64,000 bases of DNA from Paraburkholderia ferrariae NBRC 106233 (lineage in GTDB: Bacteria > Pseudomonadota > Gammaproteobacteria > Burkholderiales > Burkholderiaceae): assembly GCF_000685035.1 (NCBI RefSeq), contig NZ_BAYB01000004.1, positions 186,001 to 250,000 of the forward strand, read 5' to 3'. Made by a program: the position numbers and the translations under genes. Below the pieces are notes generated by a model. That model did no database searches. It was not told the origin of the DNA and saw only the letters and a list, made by a program, of their open reading frames with translations. Shown in pieces: positions 8,784 through 18,270 of the stretch (position 1 is the first letter of the stretch; each line of letters begins with the position of its first letter).

Positions 8784-10544
8784 CTATGAGCACGACAGGA
8801 CATCGGCGAGGTCGTCCAGCGATAGTGGTTTAGTGAGGTGAAAGTCAAATACCCGTTCGTCGTTCTGAAAGCTGGTGGGATCATTGACATAGCCTGTTAG
8901 AGCAACCAGCCTGGTCAAGGAGCACTGCGCGCGCAGGCGCAGCAACTGTGCGAGTTCAAGGCCATCCATGCCGGGCATCGTGATATCAATGAGGGCAATC
9001 TCGGGCATAAATGACTCCACTATCGACAGCGCGTCTGGTCCATTCGTCGCTCGCTTTACTTCATGCCCTTCGAGTTCGAGGACCGTGCCCAACGCCTCTA
9101 TCGCGTCCGCGTTGTCGTCGACGAGGAGGATGCGCCTCGGTGTCATTGCATGCGGCATTGACTTTGTCGACTCGTCTACGGTTTCACAGACAATGGGTAG
9201 TCGTATCGTTACCTCCGTCCCTTGGCCTTCGCCGGCGCTCGCTATGGTAACTGTGCCATTGTGTGCCGCCACCAGATGCTTCACGAGGGCCAGTCCAATT
9301 CCGAGGCCGCCCTCTGCTCGCGTTCGCGCCGAGGCAGACTGGGCAAACATCTCGAAAACGTGCGGCAGGAGCGACGCCGAAATGCCCGTGCCGTTGTCCT
9401 TCACTTTGATGATCGCATGCCGGGACGATGAGTCGTGTGTCGACTCGATGCTGAGATCAGGTGCCTCCACCGTCAGGGTGATGTCGCCGCCAGCTGGCGT
9501 GTATTTCACCGCGTTCGACAGCAGGTTTGCCACAACTTGTGTGAGGCGCGCCGGGTCGGCGTGGACGGTCACCGGCTGCGGCGGCACCTTGAGATGCAAT
9601 TGATGCTCACCATTATTGATGTTTGCCTTCATCGCCGTCACCGCGTCTGCGACGATATCCTGGAGTAACCCGTACGAAGGACGGAGAGAAAGTTTGCCGT
9701 GCCTTATCCGGGACGCGTCGAGCAGGTCACCTACGAGTCGTTTCAGTATCCGCAACTGCCTGTCAGCAATGCCCAACGCAGACATTACGCCGGGATTGTC
9801 TGTCGCGAGTTTTCGCGCGGCAGTCATGGCACTGTCAATGGGCCCAAGGGGGGTGCGCAGTTCGTGACTCAGCAACGCAATGAAGTCGTCCTTGCGAGCT
9901 TCCGCCAATGCCAGCGCATTTCTTACTGCCTCTGCTTCTGCCGCCCTGGCTTCAGCGTCCGCTTTTGCGCGTGTCATCGTGAGCGCCGCGCAGGTGAAGT
10001 TGGCGAGGCTGGTCAGGATTCTGAGGTCCTCCGAATCAAAGAGATAGTCCCTGTCGTGAGACATCACCCATAGCGTGCCCCACGGCGTAGGTTCACCAGG
10101 TATCGGGACGACCAGTTCTTCGATAACCTCCGGGACCACATCCCGCAGACATGCGAAATGACGCTGTGGAAACGAGAACAGTTGCCCGGCTTCCAGTTCG
10201 AGCGTAATGCCACTCGGACTGTCTGCAACCGGCGTTACGGTGTTCAGGGCCGTAACGTTTTCGCCCGACACTGCCACCCAGCGAAACACTGGGCAGCCGT
10301 CGGTATTCCGTTCCAGTAAGCCGATGCCTGCGCTGCCGCCCTCGCAGAGATGAAGCGCCATATCCGAAAGCGTCTGCAGCATCGCACTGTGTGAGGTCGT
10401 CAGTGCGTGTGCCAGACGATGCATCGATTCGTTTTCAGTTGCAAAATCGGGTGGACGATGTGCGCGCGAGCGAAGCACCGCTGTGACCAACGTACCCGCG
10501 CGTAACGCGTGTTCTGCTGCGGGTGGCGCAGCCGCTCCAATCAT
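8784..10544 (-). CDS. GAF-HisKA-HATPase hybrid sensor kinase with C-terminal receiver
   Basis: 586 residues, no membrane segments, so a cytoplasmic sensor. A GAF-like domain spans about residues 45-190. HisKA has phospho-His near 227 (SHELRTPLGP), and the ATPase follows with N-box (VVANLLSNAVKY), G1 (DNGTG) and G2 (GGLGIGLALVK). A receiver occupies about 455-580, with phospho-Asp in ALIDITMPGMDG and Lys in LTKPLSLDD. AGGAGG precedes ATG 10544. The receiver next to the kinase may act as an internal relay; the stand-alone receivers nearby could be partners (inference). Confidence 0.9.
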   Translation of the reverse strand: MIGAAAPPAAEHALRAGTLVTAVLRSRAHRPPDFATENESMHRLAHALTTSHSAMLQTLSDMALHLCEGGSAGIGLLERNTDGCPVFRWVAVSGENVTALNTVTPVADSPSGITLELEAGQLFSFPQRHFACLRDVVPEVIEELVVPIPGEPTPWGTLWVMSHDRDYLFDSEDLRILTSLANFTCAALTMTRAKADAEARAAEAEAVRNALALAEARKDDFIALLSHELRTPLGPIDSAMTAARKLATDNPGVMSALGIADRQLRILKRLVGDLLDASRIRHGKLSLRPSYGLLQDIVADAVTAMKANINNGEHQLHLKVPPQPVTVHADPARLTQVVANLLSNAVKYTPAGGDITLTVEAPDLSIESTHDSSSRHAIIKVKDNGTGISASLLPHVFEMFAQSASARTRAEGGLGIGLALVKHLVAAHNGTVTIASAGEGQGTEVTIRLPIVCETVDESTKSMPHAMTPRRILLVDDNADAIEALGTVLELEGHEVKRATNGPDALSIVESFMPEIALIDITMPGMDGLELAQLLRLRAQCSLTRLVALTGYVNDPTSFQNDERVFDFHLTKPLSLDDLADVLSCS

Positions 10545-10715
10545 ATGGCCTCCTGGAGGTAGTTCCTGTCATAGGTATGCGAAATAACTACCCAGTTGAA
10601 TTGTAGTCGGTGCGTTCAGGCGTCGCGGCACAATGGCTATAGCAGCAGCACTGACACCGGCCATATCGACGAGGCAAGTATGGCGCAGATATTGCTGCCA
10701 TAGCTTGTTAACCTT

Positions 10716-11129
10716 ATGTCCGGCTGGAAATGTGAAAATCCTGCGACAATACTTCTCGTGGACGATGACCCTAAAATTCTGCGTCCGCTTCAAATGCTGG
10801 TCGAATTTGAGGGCTATCGCGTGGTGACGGCTTCTGACGGCGCAGCCGCACTCGTTGTCGCTGCTGCCCAATGTCCAGACGTTATCGTGACCGACTGGAT
10901 GATGCCCCGCATTGACGGCATTGAGCTGTGCCGCCGGCTAAAGAGCGACTGTGCAACGGTTGACACACCAGTGGTCATGCTGTCGGCCGCGTTGCCGCCG
11001 CAGCAGACGGAACGACTTTGGGACGTATTCCTGTTAAAGCCGACTCCCGTAAACGGGCTGTTACACGCGATTCGTTCCCGTCGGGAACGCGCACAGTCAG
11101 GCGCGTATATCCGTGTTCCGCTGGAATGA
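10716..11129 (+). CDS. Stand-alone response-regulator receiver protein
   Basis: 137 residues, one receiver domain: ILLVDDD, phospho-Asp in VTDWMMPRIDG, VVMLSAALP, and LLKPTPV with the conserved Lys. No output domain. It is divergent from the hybrid kinase gene, whose start is about 170 nt away, so pairing is plausible. The SD before ATG 10716 is weak (TTAACCTT). It belongs to the same local receiver family as 5333, 13916 and 23392, with a characteristic Trp/Asp-x-Phe before the KP motif. Confidence 0.8.
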   Translation: MSGWKCENPATILLVDDDPKILRPLQMLVEFEGYRVVTASDGAAALVVAAAQCPDVIVTDWMMPRIDGIELCRRLKSDCATVDTPVVMLSAALPPQQTERLWDVFLLKPTPVNGLLHAIRSRRERAQSGAYIRVPLE

Positions 11130-11297
11130 TGGGGCGGCGTCCGGAAGTGTCCCGGCGACTTCATCAAGGCAGTTCCCTGGCGCCACGTCGGATGTCAGAA
11201 CCTTACCGCAGATTAGCGGTCTTCTCTTCGGCATTAGTTTCTCGACGACATTCTGCTGTAACCCATTCTTTAACGTCCTCCCGTACCGGAGATGAGC

Positions 11298-11537
11298 ATG
11301 CGCGGCCTCGCAATTGACGTCCGCTTTGAAGGTAGGCATCTGCTTCTAGACCTGTCCGAAGGAAGGCCGGTCCGAATCCCGCTTAACTGGCTTCCTGTTC
11401 TGAAGGCCGCGACGCAGGAGGAGCGCGAACGCTTCGCCATCTCAATGGACCGGCAGCAATTGTTCTGGCCTGAAATCGATGAAGACGTGAACGTCGCAGC
11501 ATTGCTTGCTTTCATGTCCAACACTGCACGCCGCTAG
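11298..11537 (+). CDS. DUF2442 family protein
   Basis: 79 residues: FEGRHLLLDLSEGRPVRIPL, then NWLPVL, RERFAISMD and FWPEIDEDVNVAALL, the usual pattern of DUF2442. Such proteins are often found beside toxin-antitoxin or DUF4160 genes, but no partner is visible here. ATG 11298 follows GGAG at six nt and is preferred over ATG 11292. A broken second copy lies 300 nt downstream. Confidence 0.75.
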   Translation: MRGLAIDVRFEGRHLLLDLSEGRPVRIPLNWLPVLKAATQEERERFAISMDRQQLFWPEIDEDVNVAALLAFMSNTARR

Positions 11538-11848
11538 CGCTTGGGGTGACATGGGACTTCTGCGACAGTGAGCGGTCATCCTGTCCAAGGGTCTACCCAC
11601 GTGTACACAGGCCAGACTGCAGCGAGGCTGACCATTTGCCCTGCACCCGTGCGCGAGTTACGCACAGCCTAGTGAACATATTATGTGGATAACTCGTGCA
11701 ATGCGAAACTGCGCTGAATAAGTCTCCATCGCGTACCGACCGCCGGGCACCGGTACCCGAGCTTTCCGTTTGACGTCGGTTACTCGTCCGTTCTTGAACG
11801 CGGCGCTGCTGCGACCTATCTTTAAGGTGCCCTTTTAAGCAGTCAATT

Positions 11849-12089
11849 ATGAACCGCGCTGCGGTGGACGTGCATTTCGACAGTAGGTACCTATTTCTCG
11901 ACATGTCCACGGGGCCCTCTGTTCAGTTTCCGCTGGACTGGTTCCCCCGTGTTGAAAGCAGCCACGGCAGCCGAGCGCGAACACTTCGCCATCTCTCTAG
12001 ACCATGAGCAAATATTCTGACCGGAGATTGACGAAGACGTAAATGTCCCGGCGTTCCTTTTATACCGGCCCGAGAACGCGGGTCGCTAA
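11849..12089 (+). pseudogene. DUF2442 pseudogene (frameshift and internal stop)
   Basis: The frame from ATG 11849 reads VDVHFDSRYLFLDMSTGP and PLDWFPRV like the upstream DUF2442 gene. The neighbouring frame then continues KAATAAEREHFAISLDHEQIF, a TGA, and PEIDEDVNVPAFLLYRPENA up to TAA 12087-12089. The TGA stands exactly where the intact copy has Trp (TGG) in FWPEID. One frameshift and one nonsense change therefore separate it from a working gene. The copies are clearly diverged, so this is not a recent duplication. Confidence 0.8.
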
Positions 12090-12302
12090 TGTTTTACTAT
12101 CGGGCGTCTCTCTGCCTGGAACCGCTGCCCGGCGTTGCCTTGTCGGTCGCGAAGTCCCTTTTGTCGACAGCAGTTCCACGGTCGTCATAAAACCGAAAGT
12201 GGAGGTGAAGCTGCCGTTCGATTATCTGAAGGCATTGAACGTGTCTGCGACGTGACCGATAGCGTCGCTATTGCACTGCTTACTTCAATTTTGGAAGCAA
12301 CC

Positions 12303-12506
12303 ATGGCTACCGGTACAGTGAAGTGGTTTAACGATTCGAAGGGCTTTGGCTTCATCACGCCGGACGGTGGAGGTGAAGACCTGTTTGCTCACTTTGCTGA
12401 AATCAAATCGGGAGGCTTCAAGTCGCTTCAGGAGGGGCAAAAGGTGAGCTTCGAGGTCAAGCAGGGACCAAAGGGCAAGCAGGCCGCGAACATCCAGCCT
12501 CTGTAA
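12303..12506 (+). CDS. Cold-shock protein, CspA family
   Basis: 67 residues, full family length. RNP1 (KGFGFITP) and RNP2 (DLFAHF) are intact, as is the start [10 protein letters not shown]. It binds single-stranded nucleic acid and acts as an RNA chaperone. The SD is a weak GGAA 7 nt upstream, usual for these genes. The preceding 200 nt have no credible gene and could be its leader. Monocistronic. Confidence 0.95.
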   Translation: MATGTVKWFNDSKGFGFITPDGGGEDLFAHFAEIKSGGFKSLQEGQKVSFEVKQGPKGKQAANIQPL

Positions 12507-13312
12507 GTAAAGGATGCCCGGTTGCGCTCGGTCTTTTTAGCGCGCGACACTGCCTGCTGATTCCCGTCTGCGATATGACAAACAGTGTGGCGATGATGAG
12601 TAACACGAACCGTCCAGAAACTGGCGTCTCGTGCCATGATTGGGCTGGCATGTACGGTTCTCACGGCGGCAATTGGAGTCGTATGTTCCCGGGGAAACCG
12701 TCACGCCGCTCAAACTGATGCGTTGTGCGTGTGCGGTCCGCGGTATGGTGTCATTGACTGAGCGATTGCAACTAGCCTTCGGAGGCGTCTTCTCGCGTCA
12801 ACTACTGCCACGAACGTGTTAGGTTCTTCGGGCTCACTTGCTGGCGCACGAACAACCAGCGCGGTATCGTGGCTTCAGGTCGCCATGGACCGGCACCGTG
12901 ATGGTGCTGGGGACATGCGGTGACGCATATTCAGTCCGGCTGGGTTTTTCCAGTTCTCACTCATCATTGGTCGACTCACCATCGGCATATTTTTCGACGG
13001 CGACGATGAACGTTCATGGTCCTTCTGGCGACGCCCCTTAGTTGCCAGGTTGTTTCGTGGTTAGTGCCGAATTACGATTGATTCAAATCGTTTAATCAGT
13101 TTCCCCTGACCAGTTAATCATGGCTTTTGCCGTATTCATCTTTCTGACGCGCCGCGCGACCATCATTTAAGGCGTTTTGCGGCGTTGTTTGGCAAATTCT
13201 GGGGCGTCCAATATAATGAATTGGATTGGTATTGAAGTGGGGCTCGAGCTGCGCGGACGAAAGACGGTGCTAACAGTCTCGGTCACAACAGAAAAACTGT
13301 GAGAGAACGACA
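12507..13312. other. Gene-poor stretch, AT-rich at its right end
   Basis: About 800 nt with only short, unconvincing frames. The part from 13060 to 13230 is clearly more AT-rich than its surroundings and contains TTAATCA twice (near 13095 and 13115), so it probably holds promoter sequence for the gene at 13313. No terminator with a clear T-tract was seen after the cold-shock gene. Confidence 0.35.
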
Positions 13313-13687
13313 ATGACCATCAGGCGAAGGAGTCGCTGTACTGCTGATATTGAGCGTTGCAGGGTGATGTATGTCGTCGAACTGGCAAGAGGCGGTTCCC
13401 ATATTGCCAGTACATTGACCGAAGCCACATTGCAGACGGCCGTTGCCGAAGTGGTGAATGAGTTCCTGCAGCAGCATGGAAAGGAAAGACTATCCGTCTT
13501 TCGGGAACTGCTCGCAGACCGCCTTGACGAGCGCCAGCGTCCTGAAGCCGCGTCAGCGGTAAGACGCTTCGGTATGGCGGATAACCGGGCGAGCGAGGAA
13601 CGCCATTCGCTCCAGGACGAGCGCCGTGCGCTAAGGCACACGCTCCCTGCCAAACCGAAGGCGGTTGCGAAGACGCGAGATACGTAA
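13313..13687 (+). CDS. Hypothetical hydrophilic protein
   Basis: 124 residues, no signal peptide or membrane segment. The middle (TLQTAVAEVVNEFLQQHGKE) looks like an amphipathic helix, and the C-terminus is Arg/Lys/Ala-rich and probably disordered. A GAGAGAA sequence lies 6 nt before the ATG, and an AT-rich promoter-like stretch precedes it. I do not recognise the family. Confidence 0.45.
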   Translation: MTIRRRSRCTADIERCRVMYVVELARGGSHIASTLTEATLQTAVAEVVNEFLQQHGKERLSVFRELLADRLDERQRPEAASAVRRFGMADNRASEERHSLQDERRALRHTLPAKPKAVAKTRDT

Positions 13688-13915
13688 CGGGCGCGTAACT
13701 TCATATCCCTTTTGCTTGCAAAAGGTCGGCCGGCGCAACCAGACCGCGAACGGCAGAATTTCACCAGCGGTTAACCGCGAAGGACTGCCATCAACCCAAC
13801 TGACTGCGGCGTTTGGGCTCCGCCAATACGCGGACGCGCATCTACTGGGAAGGCCCACGGAGGGTATCAGGCACGGAGAATGCGCGTGCAGGGGGACTGC
13901 CTTGCGGGGAAAGCA

Positions 13916-14277
13916 ATGAGCCGAATACTCCTGGTGGATAACGAGCCAGACGTTATCGACGCGCTGCGCATTTTCCTGGAGTCGGAAGGCCATCACACAG
14001 TGACCGCCCTGGACGGGCTGGAAGCCTTCGAGATAGCGGCTGGACGCCAGCAGACGTCGTTGTAACGGACTGGAAGATGCCGCATATCGACGGACTCGCC
14101 CTGTGCAGGATGTTGCGGCATAGCAATCCCGCCGCCGACCTGCCGGTCATTCTCATGTCAGGCGACCTGCCACCTGCAGACGCAAGGTCCACCTTGTACG
14201 ACGGATTTCTTCGCAAGCCGGTTTCACTGGAGGAATTGTCGGCGCTCATCGGGCGCCTGCTGGCAGCCCGCCATTAG
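13916..14277 (+). pseudogene. Receiver-domain response regulator, frameshifted
   Basis: ATG 13916 (GGGGA upstream) reads RILLVDNEPDVIDALRIFLE up to AAGRQQTSL and a stop at about 14063. The next frame supplies the missing receiver half: DVVVTDWKMPHIDGLALCRM, VILMSGDLP and FLRKPVSLEEL, ending at 14277. Joining them near 14040-14050 with one base restored gives a normal 120-residue receiver like that at 10716. Either a real disabling mutation or a sequencing error. Confidence 0.8.
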
Positions 14278-14951
14278 CCGGCGGTGTTTTGTCGCTCTCT
14301 ACGGCAAAACGTGGTCCAGGCGGCCGACGCTATCACGACCGTGGACAACGACGCGTCCTGACTGGATGTCGTCAAAAGTGATTTTCGCAACTCGTTCCCT
14401 GTTGTCGTTCGACAGGGAACAACAAGGCTAGCTGACGCGCAGACATGAGCGGAAGCAAACTGGTCGTTGCCTCCGATGCATCCCACGAAGCCACAGTACG
14501 TTTGCGAGGTCGTTAAGCGACATCTGCGGATGAGATGCTGAAACGAACCGGCATCCGTCTCTCGCCGAAGTTGAAAATCCTATCCCGGAACTATTATTGC
14601 GTGGATGGCTGGTTGACTCACAAAGCTGTGCCTCGAGCCCGGCCTAGGCGCGGACTGGGCAGGCATGTCGACGGTGGTAGGTGCGAATTTTCCAAGGTAA
14701 TAGTAAGCAACCCAAATCAAGCTGTCCCCGGACCGGCTCGCGCCCCCCATAATTACCGGACTGATATGCTAGGTATCACTTGGCGTTAACCCCGGTTTTG
14801 ATGACCATGGCTTTCGCCCAGAATGCCAGTGAAACATGGATATCCCAATAGATGGGCTGTAGCGGCATGGTCCGCCGTAGCAGTCGCGTGATGGCGCCTG
14901 AATGCCGACGGTGTCCACGCCCCTGGAGCCAAGGCACACGAGATACCGTTT
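14278..14951. other. Gene-poor stretch
   Basis: 674 nt with no frame showing family resemblance or steady coding bias on either strand. I see no repeat or terminator. Confidence 0.35.
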
Positions 14952-15164
14952 ATGAAGGCAGTCGTCGCAACGATTCATCGAGGCTATCAACTCACGGCCA
15001 GCGCATGTCCTGTGCACGGCGGTCTCCATGCTGCGGACCTTGTCATCAAAAAGCCCGGCCGTTCGCCAGAATCTTTTTCTGCGCTCGATTACTTCTTCGA
15101 CGACCAGCAGGCGTTGAAATATGCGACCCACTGGGGACGCATCGGGGTCGAGATGAAGACCTGA
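14952..15164 (+). CDS. Small conserved-looking hypothetical protein
   Basis: 70 residues: MKAVVATIHRGYQL, then a beta-rich middle (HAADLVIKKPGRS) and a C-terminal FDDQQALKYATHWGRIGVEM. The pattern 'short strand - basic strand - F-x-(T/D)-x-x-x-A-x-x-x-G' recalls small Burkholderia proteins that recur in stress-related accessory regions, but I cannot name a family firmly. A GAGA lies about 11 nt upstream. Cytoplasmic. Confidence 0.5.
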   Translation: MKAVVATIHRGYQLTASACPVHGGLHAADLVIKKPGRSPESFSALDYFFDDQQALKYATHWGRIGVEMKT

Positions 15165-15220
15165 GCGCTGCTTCAGGTTCAAGCATCACGAATATGGACA
15201 GGCAACCAACGGAGATCTCC

Positions 15221-15556
15221 ATGCGCGATGTCCCACGCGTCGAACCGTCGTCGTACCTCCTTGCCCGGCAGACGCTGCGCTTTCTCGCACGCGACGCCAG
15301 CAACCCCAGTACGGCTCTTGTTTATTGGCAGGGCGTCCCGGAACGATCGCGCGAACCCTGCTTTTTCGACGCCATGCAAAAGTTCGGTCCGCTGTTGCAG
15401 CTGGTTCTGCCCGACGAACGCCCCGGTATCTTCGTGAAACGCGATGCCATTCACGCGGTTCACGACTGCGGGGTTGTGAAACGACTCGTTTTCAAGGACT
15501 GGTCCTCGCTCGATGTTCGATACGCCGGACCGTGCAGTGACCTCTGCGGCGAATGA
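15221..15556 (+). CDS. Hypothetical protein
   Basis: 111 residues. GGAG stands 7 nt before ATG 15221, and the third codon positions are G/C-rich throughout, as in the real genes here. The product is cytoplasmic (RQTLRFLARDASNPSTALVY; FFDAMQKFGPLLQLVLPDER) with no recognisable motif. Its TGA is followed at once by an ATG (15557), suggesting translational coupling with the next frame. An overlapping minus-strand frame is less convincing. Confidence 0.5.
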   Translation: MRDVPRVEPSSYLLARQTLRFLARDASNPSTALVYWQGVPERSREPCFFDAMQKFGPLLQLVLPDERPGIFVKRDAIHAVHDCGVVKRLVFKDWSSLDVRYAGPCSDLCGE

Positions 15557-15832
15557 ATGACGCGTCACACCCGTGCGGTCGTCAGCAGACTGGAAGGGTT
15601 CATCCACTCATACAAGCATGCGCTTGTTGACTTTGTTGAGGCACGGCCCACCAGCGCCGGGGATGCCTGCTCACCAACGTGTCTCATCATTCGCGATGAC
15701 GCATACGACGTGAGCAGAACGCGCCAGGCCATCGGTACGCAAACACGGCGGGCGCAGGGTATCCGGAACGAAGCAGGCGCGCTCGTTCTCTACCGCCATC
15801 CATACGCTCCAACGATTTATGCCGAGGGTTGA
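15557..15832 (+). CDS. Hypothetical protein, coupled to the previous gene
   Basis: 91 residues starting directly after the upstream stop, with no SD of its own. The N-terminal part (RLEGFIHSYKHALVDFVEAR) is plausible helix; the rest has weak character. No family recognised. It is supported mainly by its position and reasonable codon use. Confidence 0.35.
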   Translation: MTRHTRAVVSRLEGFIHSYKHALVDFVEARPTSAGDACSPTCLIIRDDAYDVSRTRQAIGTQTRRAQGIRNEAGALVLYRHPYAPTIYAEG

Positions 15833-16849
15833 ACCATGCAGAGGAAAAAAACGCTGTCACACGAAATGCACGCCCTTGAACGGGTCGCCGGTGCCACGCG
15901 AGAGGTCTTTGCGGCTTCGACAGCGCTGGAAGCAAACTTCGGACAGGATGGAGTTTGGCAACCGTCCACATTTGCGCTCGCCAGATTCGCCGCTGCAATG
16001 CAGGGACTGAAAGACGCGCGTGTGGCGTTCGACTCGTTAGTGTCACTAAGCACAGAGCCGCGTTGCTGGTTGACCGCACCCAGTAGCGGGCAGGTTACCG
16101 CGTATCGTGCCGCACCCCTTACCGAACGAAGCCGTATTGAGAAGTGGCGGCGAAGCCTGGGAGATGGGGCTGATTTGATATGTCGCCATCAGGGCCTTAA
16201 AACATCTATCGCCAGCTCCGCGAGGTTCCTCGCCGGAAAGCATGGCATTTGCTCCACTATCGCGACAATGCGCATTCGGCGCATAGTCACCTCTCTCAGT
16301 TCTAGCTTGCCCTCGGAAGCACTAGAACCCTTGAGCCGACACGAGTCGGCTTTTTTTTCGGCGAGCCGACCCGCATCGCGCGAACGTCTTCGGGAAGTGG
16401 ACTTCCGGACGGCGGCCGACTCCGCCGCTACCGCAATATTCGCGACGTACGGGAAGTACTGATACACGCGTCAACTGAGCACCACGATAAGCGCAGGAAT
16501 TCAATGGAGATTCGCGTGGGCGATGTGCCTTTATCGAACCCGCCGCATACCTTGCCGCAGCGCGATACCGCTCACAACGCGCACCGTTGCCCGGCCATGA
16601 GCGGCCGCTTTCAAGGATAGGTCCCATCGCTCAAGGCTCGATATGCGAGGCTGAATTTACGCAGACAAAAGCCGGATGAATAATCCGGACGTTCGTACTG
16701 TTTTTAATAACTTGAACGGTTAACAAAACCGGCCCAACGTTGTTAAACTCACCATTGCAAAAAAGTAGAGATGCTTAATAATATTATATTACTTAAACGG
16801 GGTTGTGCTGCGAACGTGTCAGAGCTTGTTTCGTAATAGGGATATTCGA
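15833..16849. other. Mostly non-coding stretch containing a terminator
   Basis: A long plus-strand frame begins at ATG 15836 (first 70 residues plausible: MQRKKTLSHEMHALERVAGA...), but it runs straight through a strong terminator at 16335-16358, so its later part cannot be a normal gene. From about 16680 to 16800 the sequence is very AT-rich and probably holds the promoter of the receiver gene at 16850. Confidence 0.4.
16335..16358 (+). terminator. Rho-independent terminator
   Basis: Stem GCCGAC (16335-16340), loop ACGA, stem GTCGGC (16345-16350), followed by eight T. A perfect 6-bp G/C-rich stem with an uninterrupted T-tract. It would end transcripts of the 15221-15832 genes or of an unannotated short RNA just upstream. 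Confidence 0.8.
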
Positions 16850-17212
16850 ATGGATGTGCTTGTTGTTGAAGATAATGAAGCGGTTGCTGAAAGTTTGACC
16901 TTTTTACTGGATTGCTATAATCACCGCGCTACGGCGGCACATGATGGAGAGGCTGCGCTCCGGGTACTTCGCGCGCAGCCTTTCCAACTGGTCCTTCTCG
17001 ACGAAAATCTCCCCGGTCTCAAGGGCAGCGCTGTCGCGCGGTCGATTATCGACATGCGGGTCTTTGACCGGCCCTTCATTGTTCCCATGACAGGAGACAG
17101 CGACGGCAGCCTGGAATCTCCGCAGCTTTTTATGTCTGTCTGCACAAGCCGTTTTCCCTGGAAGCGCTGATGAAGGTCATTGAAGGTGCTCGCGGTAGTG
17201 GCGCTGCACGGC
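16850..17212 (+). pseudogene. Receiver-domain response regulator, frameshifted near its C-terminus
   Basis: From ATG 16850: DVLVVEDNEAVAESLTFLLD, phospho-Asp in LVLLDENLPGLKG, and FIVPMTGD. The frame then loses the final strand and stops at 17170. The +1-shifted frame carries the missing part, FYVCLHKPFSLEALMKVIEG, with the conserved Lys-Pro. A one-base change between about 17100 and 17140 therefore breaks the gene. It differs more from the other local receivers and has an AT-rich upstream region. Confidence 0.75.
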
Positions 17213-17514
17213 GCGCTATTGGCCGCCTGAACTCGCAATTCCTCGGTTGTCCGTTCGGCTACGGTGCAACCCGATTTCTGCCCCTTTTAACCTGCGAGCA
17301 GTGCTCCTTCGCGATTTTCCTGCTCCTTTGGCCGTGCCGGGGCGAAGTCCTCAACTGGCTGCCAGGGATGCGAGTCATTACCTGTAATGCAGGACCGTTG
17401 GCTGCCGCTTACGATGCTCCGCCAGCGGTGCATTGCAACAGACGTTTATGCAACATCGCTCGACACGCTCATAGAAGCGGCGTGCAAATAGAAACTGGGA
17501 GACATTTTAAAGAG
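17213..17514. other. Intergenic stretch, nothing recognised
   Basis: 302 nt between the broken receiver and the HTH gene. It happens to be open in the HTH frame but has no family resemblance. Confidence 0.3.
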
Positions 17515-17778
17515 ATGAACAGACATATCCAGTCGATTGGTCACCTCGAACGCAGCGTCGAGGACAGTCGCCTTCGACGCGCGCTGGCCGCACGCCTGGA
17601 TAAGGCGTTTAAACGGTCCGGCGTCAGTTCGGCTCAGGTGGCCAGGCGGTTAAACCTGAGCGAGGCCGACGTGCAATACTGGCGACAGGGCATCACGGTG
17701 CCTCCGCTCAACGTTTGTGCCCGTCTTGCTGATATCCTCAGCCTTGACGTTCATTGGCTTTGCACCGGGCAACCATAG
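17515..17778 (+). CDS. XRE-type helix-turn-helix protein
   Basis: 87 residues. The C-terminal half has the Cro/C1 HTH pattern: SSAQVARRLNLSEADVQYWR, then PLNVCARLADILSLDVHWLC. The start at 17515 is preferred because GGGAGA lies about 13 nt upstream and the preceding in-frame sequence is not protein-like. A small DNA-binding repressor-type protein; its target is unknown. It sits beside the IS110/RIT nest. Confidence 0.7.
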   Translation: MNRHIQSIGHLERSVEDSRLRRALAARLDKAFKRSGVSSAQVARRLNLSEADVQYWRQGITVPPLNVCARLADILSLDVHWLCTGQP

Positions 17779-18270
17779 GACACCAGGTCTGCATCTTCTG
17801 CTCCCGCACGGTAGTCCCTCGGTTATGCGTAGCACCTGTAGGTTTGGATAGTCATCCATTGAAAGGCCAAGGTCAAGAGACAAGCACGCGCCTCTCAGGC
17901 CTGTCCCTGCTTATGTGAAGCAATTTCAACCACGTCTTCACGTCGAAGCGCATGAGTGCGCATCCGATTTTTCTATCATCTGGTTGCAGCGCTGGTCTGT
18001 ACCAGTCATCCATCGGGATCAAGGCGAGGGCCGGGACTTTGGCGTTCGCCCCTGGCTCATGTAGAGCCCCAGAAAACCATCGGTACCAGACCGGTGTCCA
18101 CGGGAGTATTCACGAAGTTCGGCATACCGCGTCAGCAGCGCCAACCTTATTTCGGCTCATGGTCTGGGCGTCCCGGCATTCGTCAACGGAAGGTGGCAGG
18201 AGTGCGTGGCCCAATCACTTGCCTGGATTTACGCCAACAAATTTACCGGGCTCACGATCTCCTGCCGGAT
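17779..18270. other. Intergenic stretch left of the IS110 remnant
   Basis: 492 nt without a supported gene. It should include the terminal non-coding end of the IS110-family element whose transposase stops at 18271, but I cannot fix that end from one copy. Confidence 0.35.

Noticed and set aside
15179..15607. 142-codon minus-strand frame opposite the 15221 gene
   Set aside because: The plus-strand gene has a proper SD and better codon bias.
15836..16462. 208-codon hypothetical gene
   Set aside because: It runs through a strong terminator at 16335-16358, and the latter half lacks coding character.
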